NCBI RefSeq assembly: GCF_000282475.1
Contig: NZ_AKJF01000087.1
Span: 1-37,640 of the forward strand
Length of the DNA stretch: 37,640 nucleotides
Direction of reading: 5' to 3'
From: Pseudomonas sp. GM78
GTDB lineage: Bacteria; Pseudomonadota; Gammaproteobacteria; Pseudomonadales; Pseudomonadaceae
Shown here: piece by piece, positions 25,401-31,819 of the stretch
Layout: each line of letters begins with the position of its first letter
How positions within the stretch are numbered: position 1 is the first letter of the stretch
Program-made: the position numbers and the translations under genes
Notes under the pieces: generated by a model
Told to the model about the DNA's origin: nothing
Databases searched by the model: none
What the model saw: the letters and a program-made list of their open reading frames with translations, nothing else

Positions 25401-26140
25401 GGCAGGTTCGGCGCCGGGGTTTCTTCGAGGACTTTCTGGTTGCGCCGCTGCACCGAGCAGTCGCGCACACCGAGGGCAATCACCTCGCCGCGACCGTCGC
25501 CAAATACCTGCACTTCCAGATGCCGGGCGCGCTGGATGTACTTCTCGATGAACACGCCGGCATCGCTGAAATTGTTCTGCCCCAGGCGCTTGACCGCTTC
25601 GAAGGACTCGCTCAATTCGGCCGCGCTGCGACACACCCGCATGCCGATGCCGCCGCCACCGGCGGTGCTTTTGAGCATCACCGGATAACCTACTTGCTCG
25701 CCGGCGATCAATGCCGCTTCGAGGCTGTCGAGCAGTTCGGTGCCTTCGAGCATTGGCACGCCGTGTTGCCGGGCCAAGGCGCGGGCGGTGTGCTTGAGGC
25801 CGAACACCCGCAGCTGCTCCGGGGTCGGGCCGATGAAGGCGATGTCGGCGGCTTCGCAGGCTTGGGCGAAGGCGGCGTTTTCCGAGAGAAAACCGTAGCC
25901 GGGATGGATCGCGGTGGCGCCGGTGGCCTTGGCGATGGCGAGGACTTTCTCGACGGCAAGATAAGTGCCCGCCGCCGCGCCTTCACCCAGGCTGTGGGCT
26001 TCATCGGCTTGCAGGATGTGCAGGCTCGCGGCGTCGGCTTCGGAGTACACGGCGACGCCTGCAACGTGCAGTTCGCGCAAGGTGCGCAGGATGCGACAGG
26101 CAATGGCGCCACGATTGGCAATCAGGACTTTTTCGAACAT
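22499..26140 (-). CDS. biotin-dependent guanidine/urea carboxylase with in-frame REPIN insert
   Basis: 1213-residue ATP-dependent biotin carboxylase. Order: biotin carboxylase N-domain (1-110, MFEKVLIANRGAIACRI), ATP-grasp (about 115-320, KSTAGGGGIGMR, EVNTRLQVEHGVTE), biotin carboxylase C-domain (335-440), KipA/AHS2-like carboxyltransferase part (about 470-750), KipI/AHS1-like part (about 800-1030), and a C-terminal biotin domain with Lys1177 in ESMKME. Residues about 764-796 are encoded by a complete REPIN (see 23753-23849); they are Ser/Asp/Gly-rich and fall between the two carboxyltransferase parts, so the enzyme may still work. Usually annotated urea carboxylase. The riboswitch and the two DUF1989 genes argue for guanidine as the true substrate, giving carboxyguanidine. 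Confidence 0.93.
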   Translation of the reverse strand: MFEKVLIANRGAIACRILRTLRELHVAGVAVYSEADAASLHILQADEAHSLGEGAAAGTYLAVEKVLAIAKATGATAIHPGYGFLSENAAFAQACEAADIAFIGPTPEQLRVFGLKHTARALARQHGVPMLEGTELLDSLEAALIAGEQVGYPVMLKSTAGGGGIGMRVCRSAAELSESFEAVKRLGQNNFSDAGVFIEKYIQRARHLEVQVFGDGRGEVIALGVRDCSVQRRNQKVLEETPAPNLPEGMADELCAAAIKLAKAVNYRSAGTVEFVFDSDARRFYFLEVNTRLQVEHGVTEQVWGVDLVRWMVQLAAGDLPPLSELSRGLKAEGHAIQARLYAEDPGRDFQPSPGLLTAVNFPVADGKHLRIDTWVEAGCEIPPYFDPMIAKLISWAPTREQAAADLHQALGESLLYGVETNCDYLRQILLDAPFASGQPWTRCLEGLMYQANTFEVLSAGTQTSVQDYPGRLGYWAVGVPPSGPMDSRALRLGNLLLGNDEGFAALEITMSGPLLRFNCDAVVAVTGAVIALALNGESVAMNTALLIPAGATLNLGTIAGAGARSYLCVRGGLQVPDYLGSKSTFTLGQFGGHGGRALRAGDVLHLPTLNDRSVGAQLPEIPELPAVRQIRVIYGPHGAPEYFTENYIGTFFATQWEVHFNSSRTGVRLIGPKPEWVRADGGEAGLHPSNIHDNPYAIGAVDFTGDMPVILGPDGPSLGGFVCPVTVIEADLWQLGQLKAGDKVQFQPVDLKTARNLAVKWNSPCGSEPARDDGSTANVDETDTPLSRAGSLLQGIVSPVVLELDQGDTRLVARLSGDTHLLLEIGAPELDLVLRFRAHALMQALESKHLHGVIDLTPGIRSLQVHYQPEQLPLADLLGIVAGEWDAVCAAKDLQVPSRIVHLPLSWDDPACQLAIEKYMTTVRKDAPWCPSNLEFIRRINDLPNLDQVQRTVFDASYLVMGLGDVYLGAPVATPLDPRHRLVTTKYNPARTWTAENSVGIGGAYMCVYGMEGPGGYQFVGRTLQMWNRYREVAAFDGKPWLLRFFDQIRFYPVSADELLRIRRDFPLGRFHLNIEHSQLNLADYQAFLAQEAQGINAFRDQQKSAFNAERERWIASGQAHFDSEELAPEVTEDAPLASGQLSVDSHIAGNLWQVQVQAGNRVEAGDVLVILESMKMEIPLLAPIAGVVREIRVQPGSAVRAGQRVVVLELD
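23753..23849. repeat. REPIN (type A) inside the carboxylase reading frame
   Basis: Arms 23753-23780 and 23822-23849 (28 nt each, one mismatch) carry the variant core GAGTGAGCCTGCTCGC in inverted orientation with a 41-bp spacer. The element has no stop codon in the frame used and is read through as part of a domain linker. Its 97 bp plus about 2 flanking bases equal 33 codons, so the frame is kept. Confidence 0.93.
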
Positions 26141-26241
26141 GGCATAACCCCTGGAGGGGATGCGGGCCGTCCCGCAGTTTTTCGATGAGCGTCGGGGTCG
26201 TCCCCGGCGAAAAAAACAATTTTCTTGCGAACAACTCCGAA

Positions 26242-26335
26242 CCTGTGGGAGCGGGCTTGCCCGCGATGGGGCCATCACATTCAACATTGATGTTGACTGA
26301 CACTCCGCTATCGCGGGCAAGCCCGCTCCCACAGG
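26242..26335. repeat. REPIN (type A, GAGCGGGCTTGCCCGC variant) within the guanidine operon
   Basis: Perfect inverted arms at the ends of a 94-bp element; the spacer holds TCAACAT-TG-ATGTTGA, itself a palindrome. It sits in the 274-bp gap between the second DUF1989 gene and the carboxylase gene. The strong hairpin could protect the upstream mRNA part from 3' decay and so alter the ratio of transporter and deiminase to carboxylase. Confidence 0.92.
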
Positions 26336-26414
26336 GATTAGTGGTGTTGTTGAGGTTTGAGGCACTGGCCGGAACGGGCCTGGCACAGCGCGAACAGCCA
26401 GCGGCGCAGACGAC

Positions 26415-27056
26415 TCAGTTCCATACCAGCAGCTCCGCAGGGGTCGGGTTGTAGGCGTTGCACGGGTTGTTCAGTTGTGGGCAGTTGGAGATCAGCACGA
26501 TCACGTCCATCTCGGCGCGCAGGTCGACGTATTTGCCCGGTGCGGAAATCCCGTCTTCGAAGGTCAGCCCGCCGTCCGCCGTGACCGGTACGTTCATGAA
26601 GAAATTGATGTTCGGCCCGATGTCACCTTTGCCCAGGCGCCCGTCGTGAACGCAGGCGCGCAGGTAGTTGTCGCGGCAACTGTGCATGTAGCGTTTTTCC
26701 AGGGCGTAGCGCACGGTGTTGCTCTCTTGTGCGCAGGCGCCACCCAAGGTGTCGTGACGGCCGCAAGTGTCGGCGACGATCGTCAGCATCGGCTTGCCGA
26801 GGTTGGAATACAGCACGCTGCCGGTGCTCAGGTACACGCTGTTCTGGCGGCGCAACGTGCGCTGCACGTCGTAGCGTTCCTTGGGGTTGGCGACGCTGTA
26901 GAACAGGGTGTCGACGGCCTGGTTGCCTTCCAGGTCGAGGATGCGCAGGGTCTGGCCGGCCTTGACCTCCATCAGCCAGGGTTCGCCGGCGGGAATGGTC
27001 GCGCGGTAGATCGCTGCTTCCGGTTGCTTTGGCGATGTGGCGATTGCAAGTGACAT
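26415..27056 (-). CDS. carboxyguanidine deiminase subunit (DUF1989; annotated UAAP2)
   Basis: 213-residue DUF1989 protein, traditionally named urea amidolyase-associated protein 2. The family signs are [18 protein letters not shown], a metal-site-like [17 protein letters not shown] (Cys/His set), CRDNYLRAC and [10 protein letters not shown]. In related bacteria the two DUF1989 proteins of such operons form the carboxyguanidine deiminase CgdAB, which turns carboxyguanidine to allophanate and ammonia. GAGGA precedes ATG 27056 and overlaps the stop of the preceding subunit gene, only 11 bp away. Which subunit is called A or B was not decided. Confidence 0.88.
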   Translation of the reverse strand: MSLAIATSPKQPEAAIYRATIPAGEPWLMEVKAGQTLRILDLEGNQAVDTLFYSVANPKERYDVQRTLRRQNSVYLSTGSVLYSNLGKPMLTIVADTCGRHDTLGGACAQESNTVRYALEKRYMHSCRDNYLRACVHDGRLGKGDIGPNINFFMNVPVTADGGLTFEDGISAPGKYVDLRAEMDVIVLISNCPQLNNPCNAYNPTPAELLVWN

Positions 27057-27067
27057 GGCAGCGATCC

Positions 27068-27793
27068 TCAGGCGAACAGGCGGTCGGTGTTGATGAAGCC
27101 GCGCTCGTTTTCCGGGCGCGAGGTGCGGCAGTGTTCGGCGACGCTGGGCTCGGCGTTCATCCAGCTGAGCTTCAGCGGCTTGGGCGCATATTCCGGCGTC
27201 GGGTCCATCGGATGTTGCAGGGCGGTGAGCACCACCAGGGTGTCCATCGGCGCGTACAACTCGATGTAGTCGCCGGCCTTCGAGTTGCCCTCGACGAAAT
27301 GAAAACGCCCGGCGTCGTCGACGTTCACCCGGCTGAACAGGTTGAGGGTCATCAGCAGGTCGGACAGGCCCAGCCCCCACTTGCCCAGTTCCACCAGCAG
27401 GTTGTCGGTACCATTGCGAAAGAAGCCGTTGCGCAGTTCCTGATAGCGGCCGACGCCGTATTTTTGCGCCACTTCGTCAGCGCAGAGCACGCCGCCGAGG
27501 CTGTCGCTCCAGCCGCAGGTGTCGGCGGTGATGGCGGCCAGCACGCGGCCCATGTCCGAGTACAGGCAATGGCCGGCGGTGAGCTTGGCCGTGTGTTGGC
27601 ATTTGAGGCTGTCGGGCAGGTTCAGGCGTTCGGTTTTTTCATTGGCGTTGAGCAGCGTCAGGCTGACGTTGGCTCCGCCGCGCAGGTCGGTCAGGCGCAG
27701 CAGTTGGCCGCGTTTGAGCACGAAGGAGCGGTGGCCGCCGCCGGGCAGCATTTCTTCGGCGAAGGGCGGGAACAGTTGGGTCGAATCAGTCAT
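27068..27793 (-). CDS. carboxyguanidine deiminase subunit (DUF1989; annotated UAAP1)
   Basis: 241-residue DUF1989 protein, traditionally urea amidolyase-associated protein 1. It parallels the next gene: [28 protein letters not shown], then the Cys motif [17 protein letters not shown] and [16 protein letters not shown], where the partner has [10 protein letters not shown] and [10 protein letters not shown]. The shared TCG..D.LGG element suggests a metal site in both; together they would be the carboxyguanidine deiminase. AGAGGA precedes ATG 27793. It lies 12 bp after the ABC ATPase gene, within the same operon. Confidence 0.88.
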   Translation of the reverse strand: MTDSTQLFPPFAEEMLPGGGHRSFVLKRGQLLRLTDLRGGANVSLTLLNANEKTERLNLPDSLKCQHTAKLTAGHCLYSDMGRVLAAITADTCGWSDSLGGVLCADEVAQKYGVGRYQELRNGFFRNGTDNLLVELGKWGLGLSDLLMTLNLFSRVNVDDAGRFHFVEGNSKAGDYIELYAPMDTLVVLTALQHPMDPTPEYAPKPLKLSWMNAEPSVAEHCRTSRPENERGFINTDRLFA

Positions 27794-27805
27794 TTCAAAA
27801 TTCCT

Positions 27806-28594
27806 CTAAGCAATACGAAGCGTGCCTGCCAATGGCGCCGGCAGGGCGTCGACGGCGGCACGCTGGGCGCGGCGGTCGCTGTTCAAAGGGATGTCGTAGG
27901 TGATGCGCGCGCCATAGGCGCCGGGGGCGTGCGGGTCGACGCGGACTTTGTCGAACACCAGCAAACGGGTGCCGAGGCTGAAGCCTTCGGACAGGTCGTG
28001 GGTGACCATGAACACGGTCAATTGGGTCTCGCGCCACAGCTCCAGGAGCAAGGTGTGCATGTCTTTGCGGATGCCCGGATCGAGGGCGCCGAAGGGTTCA
28101 TCGAGCAGCAATACCCGCGGCTTCATGATCAGTGCCTGGGCGATGGCGAGGCGTTGTTGCATGCCGCCGGACAGTTGCGCCGGGTACTTGTCCAGCGAAT
28201 GACCGAGGCCGACTTTGTGCAGCAGGACCGAGGCCTGTTCGCGGGCGTCTTTTTTCCCATGGCCGAACAACCGGCCCAGCAGTCCTGAGCGCGGCAATTC
28301 AAGACCGAGGGCGACATTGTCCAGCACGCTCAAGTGCGGGAACACCGAGTAGCGCTGGAACACCACGCCACGGCTGGCGTCCGGTTCAGCGGCCAGTGGT
28401 TGGCCGTCAAGCAGGATCTGGCCACGACTGGCGCGCTCCTGGCCAAGCAACAGGCGCAGGAAGGTCGATTTACCGCAACCGGAAGCGCCCACCAGGGTGC
28501 AGAACTCACCCTCGTTGACACTCAGGTTCAGGCCTTCGAGCACCACCTGGTCGGCGTATTGCTGCCAGACATTGTTCACCGTGATGAAGCTCAT
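27806..28594 (-). CDS. ABC transporter ATPase (NitT/TauT type), guanidine operon
   Basis: 262-residue ABC ATPase. Walker A is GASGCGKST (about 37-45), the Q-loop is VVFQRYSVFPHLSV, the signature is LSGGMQQR, Walker B is VLLLDEPFGALD and the switch His is in VTHDLSEG. It energises import by the adjoining permease and binding protein. Its ATG overlaps the permease stop by 4 nt (ATGA). The class is that of nitrate/sulfonate/taurine importers, a class often found under ykkC riboswitches. Confidence 0.93.
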   Translation of the reverse strand: MSFITVNNVWQQYADQVVLEGLNLSVNEGEFCTLVGASGCGKSTFLRLLLGQERASRGQILLDGQPLAAEPDASRGVVFQRYSVFPHLSVLDNVALGLELPRSGLLGRLFGHGKKDAREQASVLLHKVGLGHSLDKYPAQLSGGMQQRLAIAQALIMKPRVLLLDEPFGALDPGIRKDMHTLLLELWRETQLTVFMVTHDLSEGFSLGTRLLVFDKVRVDPHAPGAYGARITYDIPLNSDRRAQRAAVDALPAPLAGTLRIA

Positions 28595-29406
28595 GCCCGC
28601 GCTCCTTCATACCAGGGGAATGCCCGCAGGGTCAGGCGTTTGAGGCCCCAATCCATCAGCCAGGCGAGCAGGGTGATCCACACCACGTACGGCAAGATCA
28701 CGTCCATCGCCAGGTAGCGGCGCACCAGGAAAATCCGGTAGCCGAGGCCGTCGGTGGAGGCGATGGCTTCGGCGGCAATCAGGAACAGCCATGCCGAACC
28801 CAGCATCAGCCGCAGCGAGATCAGCAGGCGCGGCAGCAGCTGCGGCAGGACCACCCGCAACATCAGGGTCCAGGTCGATGCGCCGAGGGTCTGGGCCTTG
28901 ATCAGCAGTTCCACGGGGATTTCCCGGGCGCGCTGTTCCAGGTCGCGGGCCAGGGCCGGGGTGATGCCGATCACGATCAGCATCACTTTCGACAATTCCC
29001 CCAGGCCGAAGACGATGAACAGGATCGGCAGGATCGCCAGCGGCGGCACCATCGACAGCACGGTCAGCAAGGGTGACAACGGCGCGCCGAACAACGGCAG
29101 GGTGCCGGCGGCGATGCCCAGGCACAACCCGGCCAGCGCGCTGATGCCCAGGCCGATGGCCAGGCGTCGCAGGCTGGAAGCGCTGTCCTGCCACAGCAGG
29201 TATTCGCCGGTGCGGCTGTCGGCAACGAAGGCCAGGCGCTTGACCGCGTCGCTCATTTGCACGGCGCTGGGCAGCAGTTTGTCGTTGGGGTTGTCCGCCA
29301 GGCGCTCGGCCGAGCCCATGAAGTAGGCGAACAGCAGCAGGGCGAACGGCAGGATCACCAGCAACAGGCGACTCGGGCGATCCGGGTGGCGATTGATCAG
29401 GCGCAT
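28591..29406 (-). CDS. ABC transporter permease (NitT/TauT type), guanidine operon
   Basis: 271-residue inner-membrane permease with about six hydrophobic segments and the cytoplasmic EAA-like loop LLIKAQTLGASTWTLMLRVVLPQLLPRLL that contacts the ATPase. The start is ATG 29406 with AGAGGA 8 nt upstream; a TTG six bases further up is not needed. It starts 15 bp after the binding-protein gene and overlaps the ATPase gene by 4 nt. Confidence 0.92.
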   Translation of the reverse strand: MRLINRHPDRPSRLLLVILPFALLLFAYFMGSAERLADNPNDKLLPSAVQMSDAVKRLAFVADSRTGEYLLWQDSASSLRRLAIGLGISALAGLCLGIAAGTLPLFGAPLSPLLTVLSMVPPLAILPILFIVFGLGELSKVMLIVIGITPALARDLEQRAREIPVELLIKAQTLGASTWTLMLRVVLPQLLPRLLISLRLMLGSAWLFLIAAEAIASTDGLGYRIFLVRRYLAMDVILPYVVWITLLAWLMDWGLKRLTLRAFPWYEGARA

Positions 29407-29421
29407 GGCCAAGTCCTCTGG

Positions 29422-30489
29422 TTACAACTTGGCGTCGGCAGCCATCTGCACGTAGCTGGGGTCGAAACGCAGCTTGAGGTTGCCCTTGTCGCCGCTGGTC
29501 ACCCCGTTGGCGAAGGCCATGCCGACTGCGCTGGTGTCTTTGGCGCCTTCACCGAGCAAGCCGTGCTGGAAGGAAAACTCGGCGACCTTGCGCATGGTTT
29601 CCGGCAGTTGCTGGCTGGTGCTGAACGCCAGGGCCTCCTGAGGGGTGGCGAACAATTTGGTGGTGTCCAGTTGCGCCTGGAAACCGGCCAGATCGGTGCC
29701 CGAGGCCTTGGCCATGTGCTCCAGTGCGGCCTTGCCCGCGGCGTTTTTCGCGTTCATCAACTCGACCACTTCGAACCAGGCGCCGGTCAGTGCCTTGCCC
29801 AGGGCCGGGTTGTCCTTGAGGGTCTGGGAGTTGACCACCATCATGTCCATGATCTCGCCGGGGATCTGGCTGGAATTGAACACTTCGGTCACCCCGGGCT
29901 TGGCCTTGATGTCCGACAGCATCGGGTTCCAGGTGGTGACGGCGCTGACCTGATCGGTGTTGAAGGCGGCGGAGATATCGGCGTCGGAGGTGTTGACCAC
30001 CTTCAGGTCTTTCTCGGTCAGGTCCACCGAATCCAGGGCCCTGGCCAGCAGGTAATGCGACACCGAGAGCTCGACCAGGTTGACGTCCGCACCCTTGAGA
30101 TCGGCGACTTTCCTGCCTTCGCCCTTGAGCACGATGCCGTCGTTGCCGTTGGAGAAGTCGCTGACGATCAGCGCGGTGCTGTCGACGCCGCCAGCGGCCG
30201 GAATGGTCAGCGCATCCATGTTGGTCATGGTGCAGCCATCGAACTGGCCGGCGGTGTACTGGTTGATCGATTCGACGTAGTCGTTGAGCTGCACCACATC
30301 GATCTTGATGCCGTACTTCTTCGCCCACTTGTCGACGATGCCTTGGCTGCCGGCGTATTCCCAGGGCATCCAGCCGGCGTAGATCGTCCAGCAGACGCTG
30401 AAGTGGTCTTTTGGGGCGGCGTGGGACGAGAGGCTCACGAGGGCGGCGAAGGCCGCGGCGAGCAGGGCGGGTAAACGATGCTGGGACAT
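29422..30489 (-). CDS. ABC transporter substrate-binding protein, guanidine operon
   Basis: 355-residue periplasmic binding protein of the NitT/TauT (NMT1-like) class. The signal peptide has the core LPALLAAAFAALVSLSSHA and likely cleavage after Ala24; no lipobox is present. The mature start KDHFSVCWTIYAGWMPWEYAGSQG and GQFDGCTMTNMDALTIPAAGGVDSTALIVSD form the expected ligand pocket region, rich in Trp and Tyr, which would suit a cation. GGAG before ATG 30489 lies in a sequence that can pair with the upstream riboswitch. Guanidine or a guanidino compound is the inferred ligand. Confidence 0.92.
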   Translation of the reverse strand: MSQHRLPALLAAAFAALVSLSSHAAPKDHFSVCWTIYAGWMPWEYAGSQGIVDKWAKKYGIKIDVVQLNDYVESINQYTAGQFDGCTMTNMDALTIPAAGGVDSTALIVSDFSNGNDGIVLKGEGRKVADLKGADVNLVELSVSHYLLARALDSVDLTEKDLKVVNTSDADISAAFNTDQVSAVTTWNPMLSDIKAKPGVTEVFNSSQIPGEIMDMMVVNSQTLKDNPALGKALTGAWFEVVELMNAKNAAGKAALEHMAKASGTDLAGFQAQLDTTKLFATPQEALAFSTSQQLPETMRKVAEFSFQHGLLGEGAKDTSAVGMAFANGVTSGDKGNLKLRFDPSYVQMAADAKL

Positions 30490-30496
30490 GGTGGTT

Positions 30497-30590
30497 CTCC
30501 AGTTGATCAAGGGCGGACAGGAAGGCAGCGGCACCGCGAACGGTGGCTTGTCTCCCGGGCTTTTGTCCCGCCGTGTAACCTCAACTGGAG
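30497..30590 (-). promoter_or_regulatory. Possible anti-Shine-Dalgarno pairing of the riboswitch
   Basis: The RNA segment CTCCAGTTGA (30590-30581), in the variable hairpin of the riboswitch, is the exact complement of TCAACTGGAG (30506-30497), which contains the GGAG ribosome site of the binding-protein gene. The two pairings (local hairpin or SD-blocking) exclude each other. This would give translational control by guanidine. Confidence 0.55.
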
Positions 30591-30646
30591 GTCGCCAACT
30601 CTCGGACCAGTCACTCGCGCTTGCGAGCCGGAACCCTAGTCAGCCA
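30544..30646 (-). promoter_or_regulatory. Guanidine-I (ykkC) riboswitch
   Basis: Read on the minus strand, all conserved blocks are present in order: CTAGGGTTCCGG (30639-30628), ACTGGTCCGAGAG (30611-30599), then a variable hairpin ACCTC-CAGTT-GAGGT, and ACGGCGGGACAAAAGCCCGG with GGAGA (30574-30551). P1 closes by TGGCT (30646-30642) with AGCCA (30548-30544). Directly after it, CACCG-TTCG-CGGTG (30545-30532) forms a hairpin that competes with the P1 3' strand. No U-run follows, so a standard terminator is not seen. The class binds guanidinium and turns expression on. Confidence 0.93.
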
Positions 30647-30698
30647 TTGCAAATTGTGGTGCCGCGAACCTGTGATGACTCCTGCACACCGTTACTAA

Positions 30699-30715
30699 AG
30701 CGAGAGACGTGCCAA
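30699..30715 (-). promoter_or_regulatory. Candidate sigma-54 promoter of the guanidine operon
   Basis: On the minus strand TTGGCACG with GG at 30713-30712, then exactly 10 bp, then GC at 30701-30700 (TCGCTTT). This is the -24/-12 spacing of RpoN promoters, one base off the usual TTGC. Transcription would begin near 30688, about 42 nt before the riboswitch. Confidence 0.6.
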
Positions 30716-30800
30716 GTCGGCAGAAGCGCTCTGGCCCGCGGGATTGGTGGACTGGAGATGTAGAAGGGCCGCCTGCGCTTGCCTTGTGATGGTGCGCGGC

Positions 30801-30817
30801 TGCACCGCAATGGGACG
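30801..30817. promoter_or_regulatory. Candidate NtrC-like site upstream of the sigma-54 promoter
   Basis: TGCACC-GCAAT-GGGACG matches 10 of 14 fixed positions of the NtrC consensus and is centred about 120 bp upstream of the proposed start, a usual enhancer distance. A second TGCAC half-site is at 30851. The match is imperfect. Confidence 0.35.
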
Positions 30818-30927
30818 TGCCGGCCGCTGATCCGAAGGTTGCCGGGGCGCTGCACTTGGTCGGGGAAAGCGAGTCAAAACAAGTGACAGCCGGCCTGTAC
30901 CGGTTGTAGGTCTTTCAGGAGGCCGCC

Positions 30928-31155
30928 ATGTTTCGTCGATTGTTGCTCGGCTGTGTACTCGGCTTGGGCCTGGCCGGTTGTTATTACTATTCCGGCGGCT
31001 ACGACGTCGCGTATCCCGCACCTTATTACTATCCCGGTTATTCGCCTTATTACTACTACGGCGGCCCGCGCTTCTATGGCGGCTATCGCTATTACTATTG
31101 GGGTGGTCACGCGCCGCGTTATTACGGCGGTGGATATCGACATGGCCACCATTAA
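30928..31155 (+). CDS. small Tyr/Gly-rich lipoprotein
   Basis: 75-residue precursor with a lipoprotein signal (MFRRLLLGCVLGLGLAGC; lipobox LAGC, lipidated Cys18). The mature 58 residues are almost only Tyr, Gly, Pro, His and Arg, with runs such as YYYPGYSPYYYYGGP. The start has a strong AGGAGG in the string CAGGAGGCCGCC, which is identical before the next lipoprotein gene. It has the look of a low-complexity surface or envelope protein. No function can be assigned. Confidence 0.82.
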   Translation: MFRRLLLGCVLGLGLAGCYYYSGGYDVAYPAPYYYPGYSPYYYYGGPRFYGGYRYYYWGGHAPRYYGGGYRHGHH

Positions 31156-31169
31156 TCAGCGTGTGAATA

Positions 31170-31187
31170 GATGAAAAACCTTTCATC
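31170..31187 (+). other. Hairpin behind the first lipoprotein gene
   Basis: GATGAAA-AACC-TTTCATC, a perfect 7-bp stem 15 bp after the stop codon, without a U-run. A second inverted repeat, GACAGTC-N11-GACTGTC (31250-31274), lies before the next gene. Confidence 0.5.
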
Positions 31188-31323
31188 GGCGAGATGTTTC
31201 AGCGTGTTGCAAGAACGCACCAGCTCTCGAATTCGATGTCTGATTTATCGACAGTCGCAGAATCTTTGACTGTCGCCTGCCAGCGTCGCTGGTATGGCTC
31301 ACTCGCGGTCCAGGAGGCCGCCA

Positions 31324-31770
31324 ATGTATCGACGAATTCTTCTCATTGCCGTGTTGGGTTTGTCACTGGGTGGATGCGTAGCTTATTCCGATGGAGGCGG
31401 TTACTACGGTTCAGAGGTCTATTCATCGCCGGCGCCTTACTACGCCGGCGGTAACTCCTACTACTACAACGGCGGCGGTTATTACACTCCACCGCGCCGG
31501 TACTACGCGCCGCCAGCACGGTACTACCAGCCGACGCCGCGCTACTACCACCAGCCGCGGGTTTATCAACCGGCGCCGCGCTATTACCAGCCGGCTCCCC
31601 GTTACTATCAGTCCCGGCCGGACTACAGGGTGCATCAGAACCAGGGTTGGGACGGGCGCAATCGTGGCGGCTGGGACAATGATCATCGTCGTGGCCGAAA
31701 CGACAATCACGATCGTCGAGGCGACCGCAATGGCCGCGGCGATCACGACGGCCGGGGTAATCGCCGTTAG
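31324..31770 (+). CDS. Tyr-rich repeat lipoprotein, paralogue of the preceding gene
   Basis: 148-residue precursor. Lipoprotein signal MYRRILLIAVLGLSLGGC (lipobox LGGC, Cys18, same position as in the neighbour). The mature part begins Tyr/Gly-rich, then has a repeat of the type P-x-RYYQPAPRYYQP (about residues 57-98, six copies of PRYY or ARYY), and ends in a charged Arg/Asp/Gly/Asn/His tail. AGGAGG precedes the ATG in the same 12-bp string as the preceding gene. Likely outer-membrane anchored. Function unknown; a duplication followed by repeat growth is inferred. Confidence 0.84.
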   Translation: MYRRILLIAVLGLSLGGCVAYSDGGGYYGSEVYSSPAPYYAGGNSYYYNGGGYYTPPRRYYAPPARYYQPTPRYYHQPRVYQPAPRYYQPAPRYYQSRPDYRVHQNQGWDGRNRGGWDNDHRRGRNDNHDRRGDRNGRGDHDGRGNRR

Positions 31771-31791
31771 TCCGGTTTGAACGCCATTTCA

Positions 31792-31813
31792 GTGGGAGCC
31801 ATCAGGCTCCCAC
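31792..31813. terminator. Hairpin between converging genes
   Basis: Perfect 9-bp stem GTGGGAGCC and GGCTCCCAC with loop ATCA, between the lipoprotein stop and the end of the opposite gene. It resembles half of a REP arm. No long U-run. Confidence 0.6.
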
Positions 31814-31819
31814 AGTTAT

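Noticed and set aside
22499-26140. REPIN in the gene as a sign of a pseudogene
   Set aside because: The frame continues through the insert without a stop and all domains including biotin Lys1177 are intact.
30791-30806. GGTGC-N6-GCACC as an NtrC site
   Set aside because: The half-sites are in the reverse order of the NtrC consensus; the adjoining TGCACC-N5-GGGACG is a better though imperfect match.
30695-31186. 163-codon minus-strand frame
   Set aside because: Antisense to the Tyr-rich lipoprotein and covering the guanidine promoter region; Arg/Asn/Ser low complexity.
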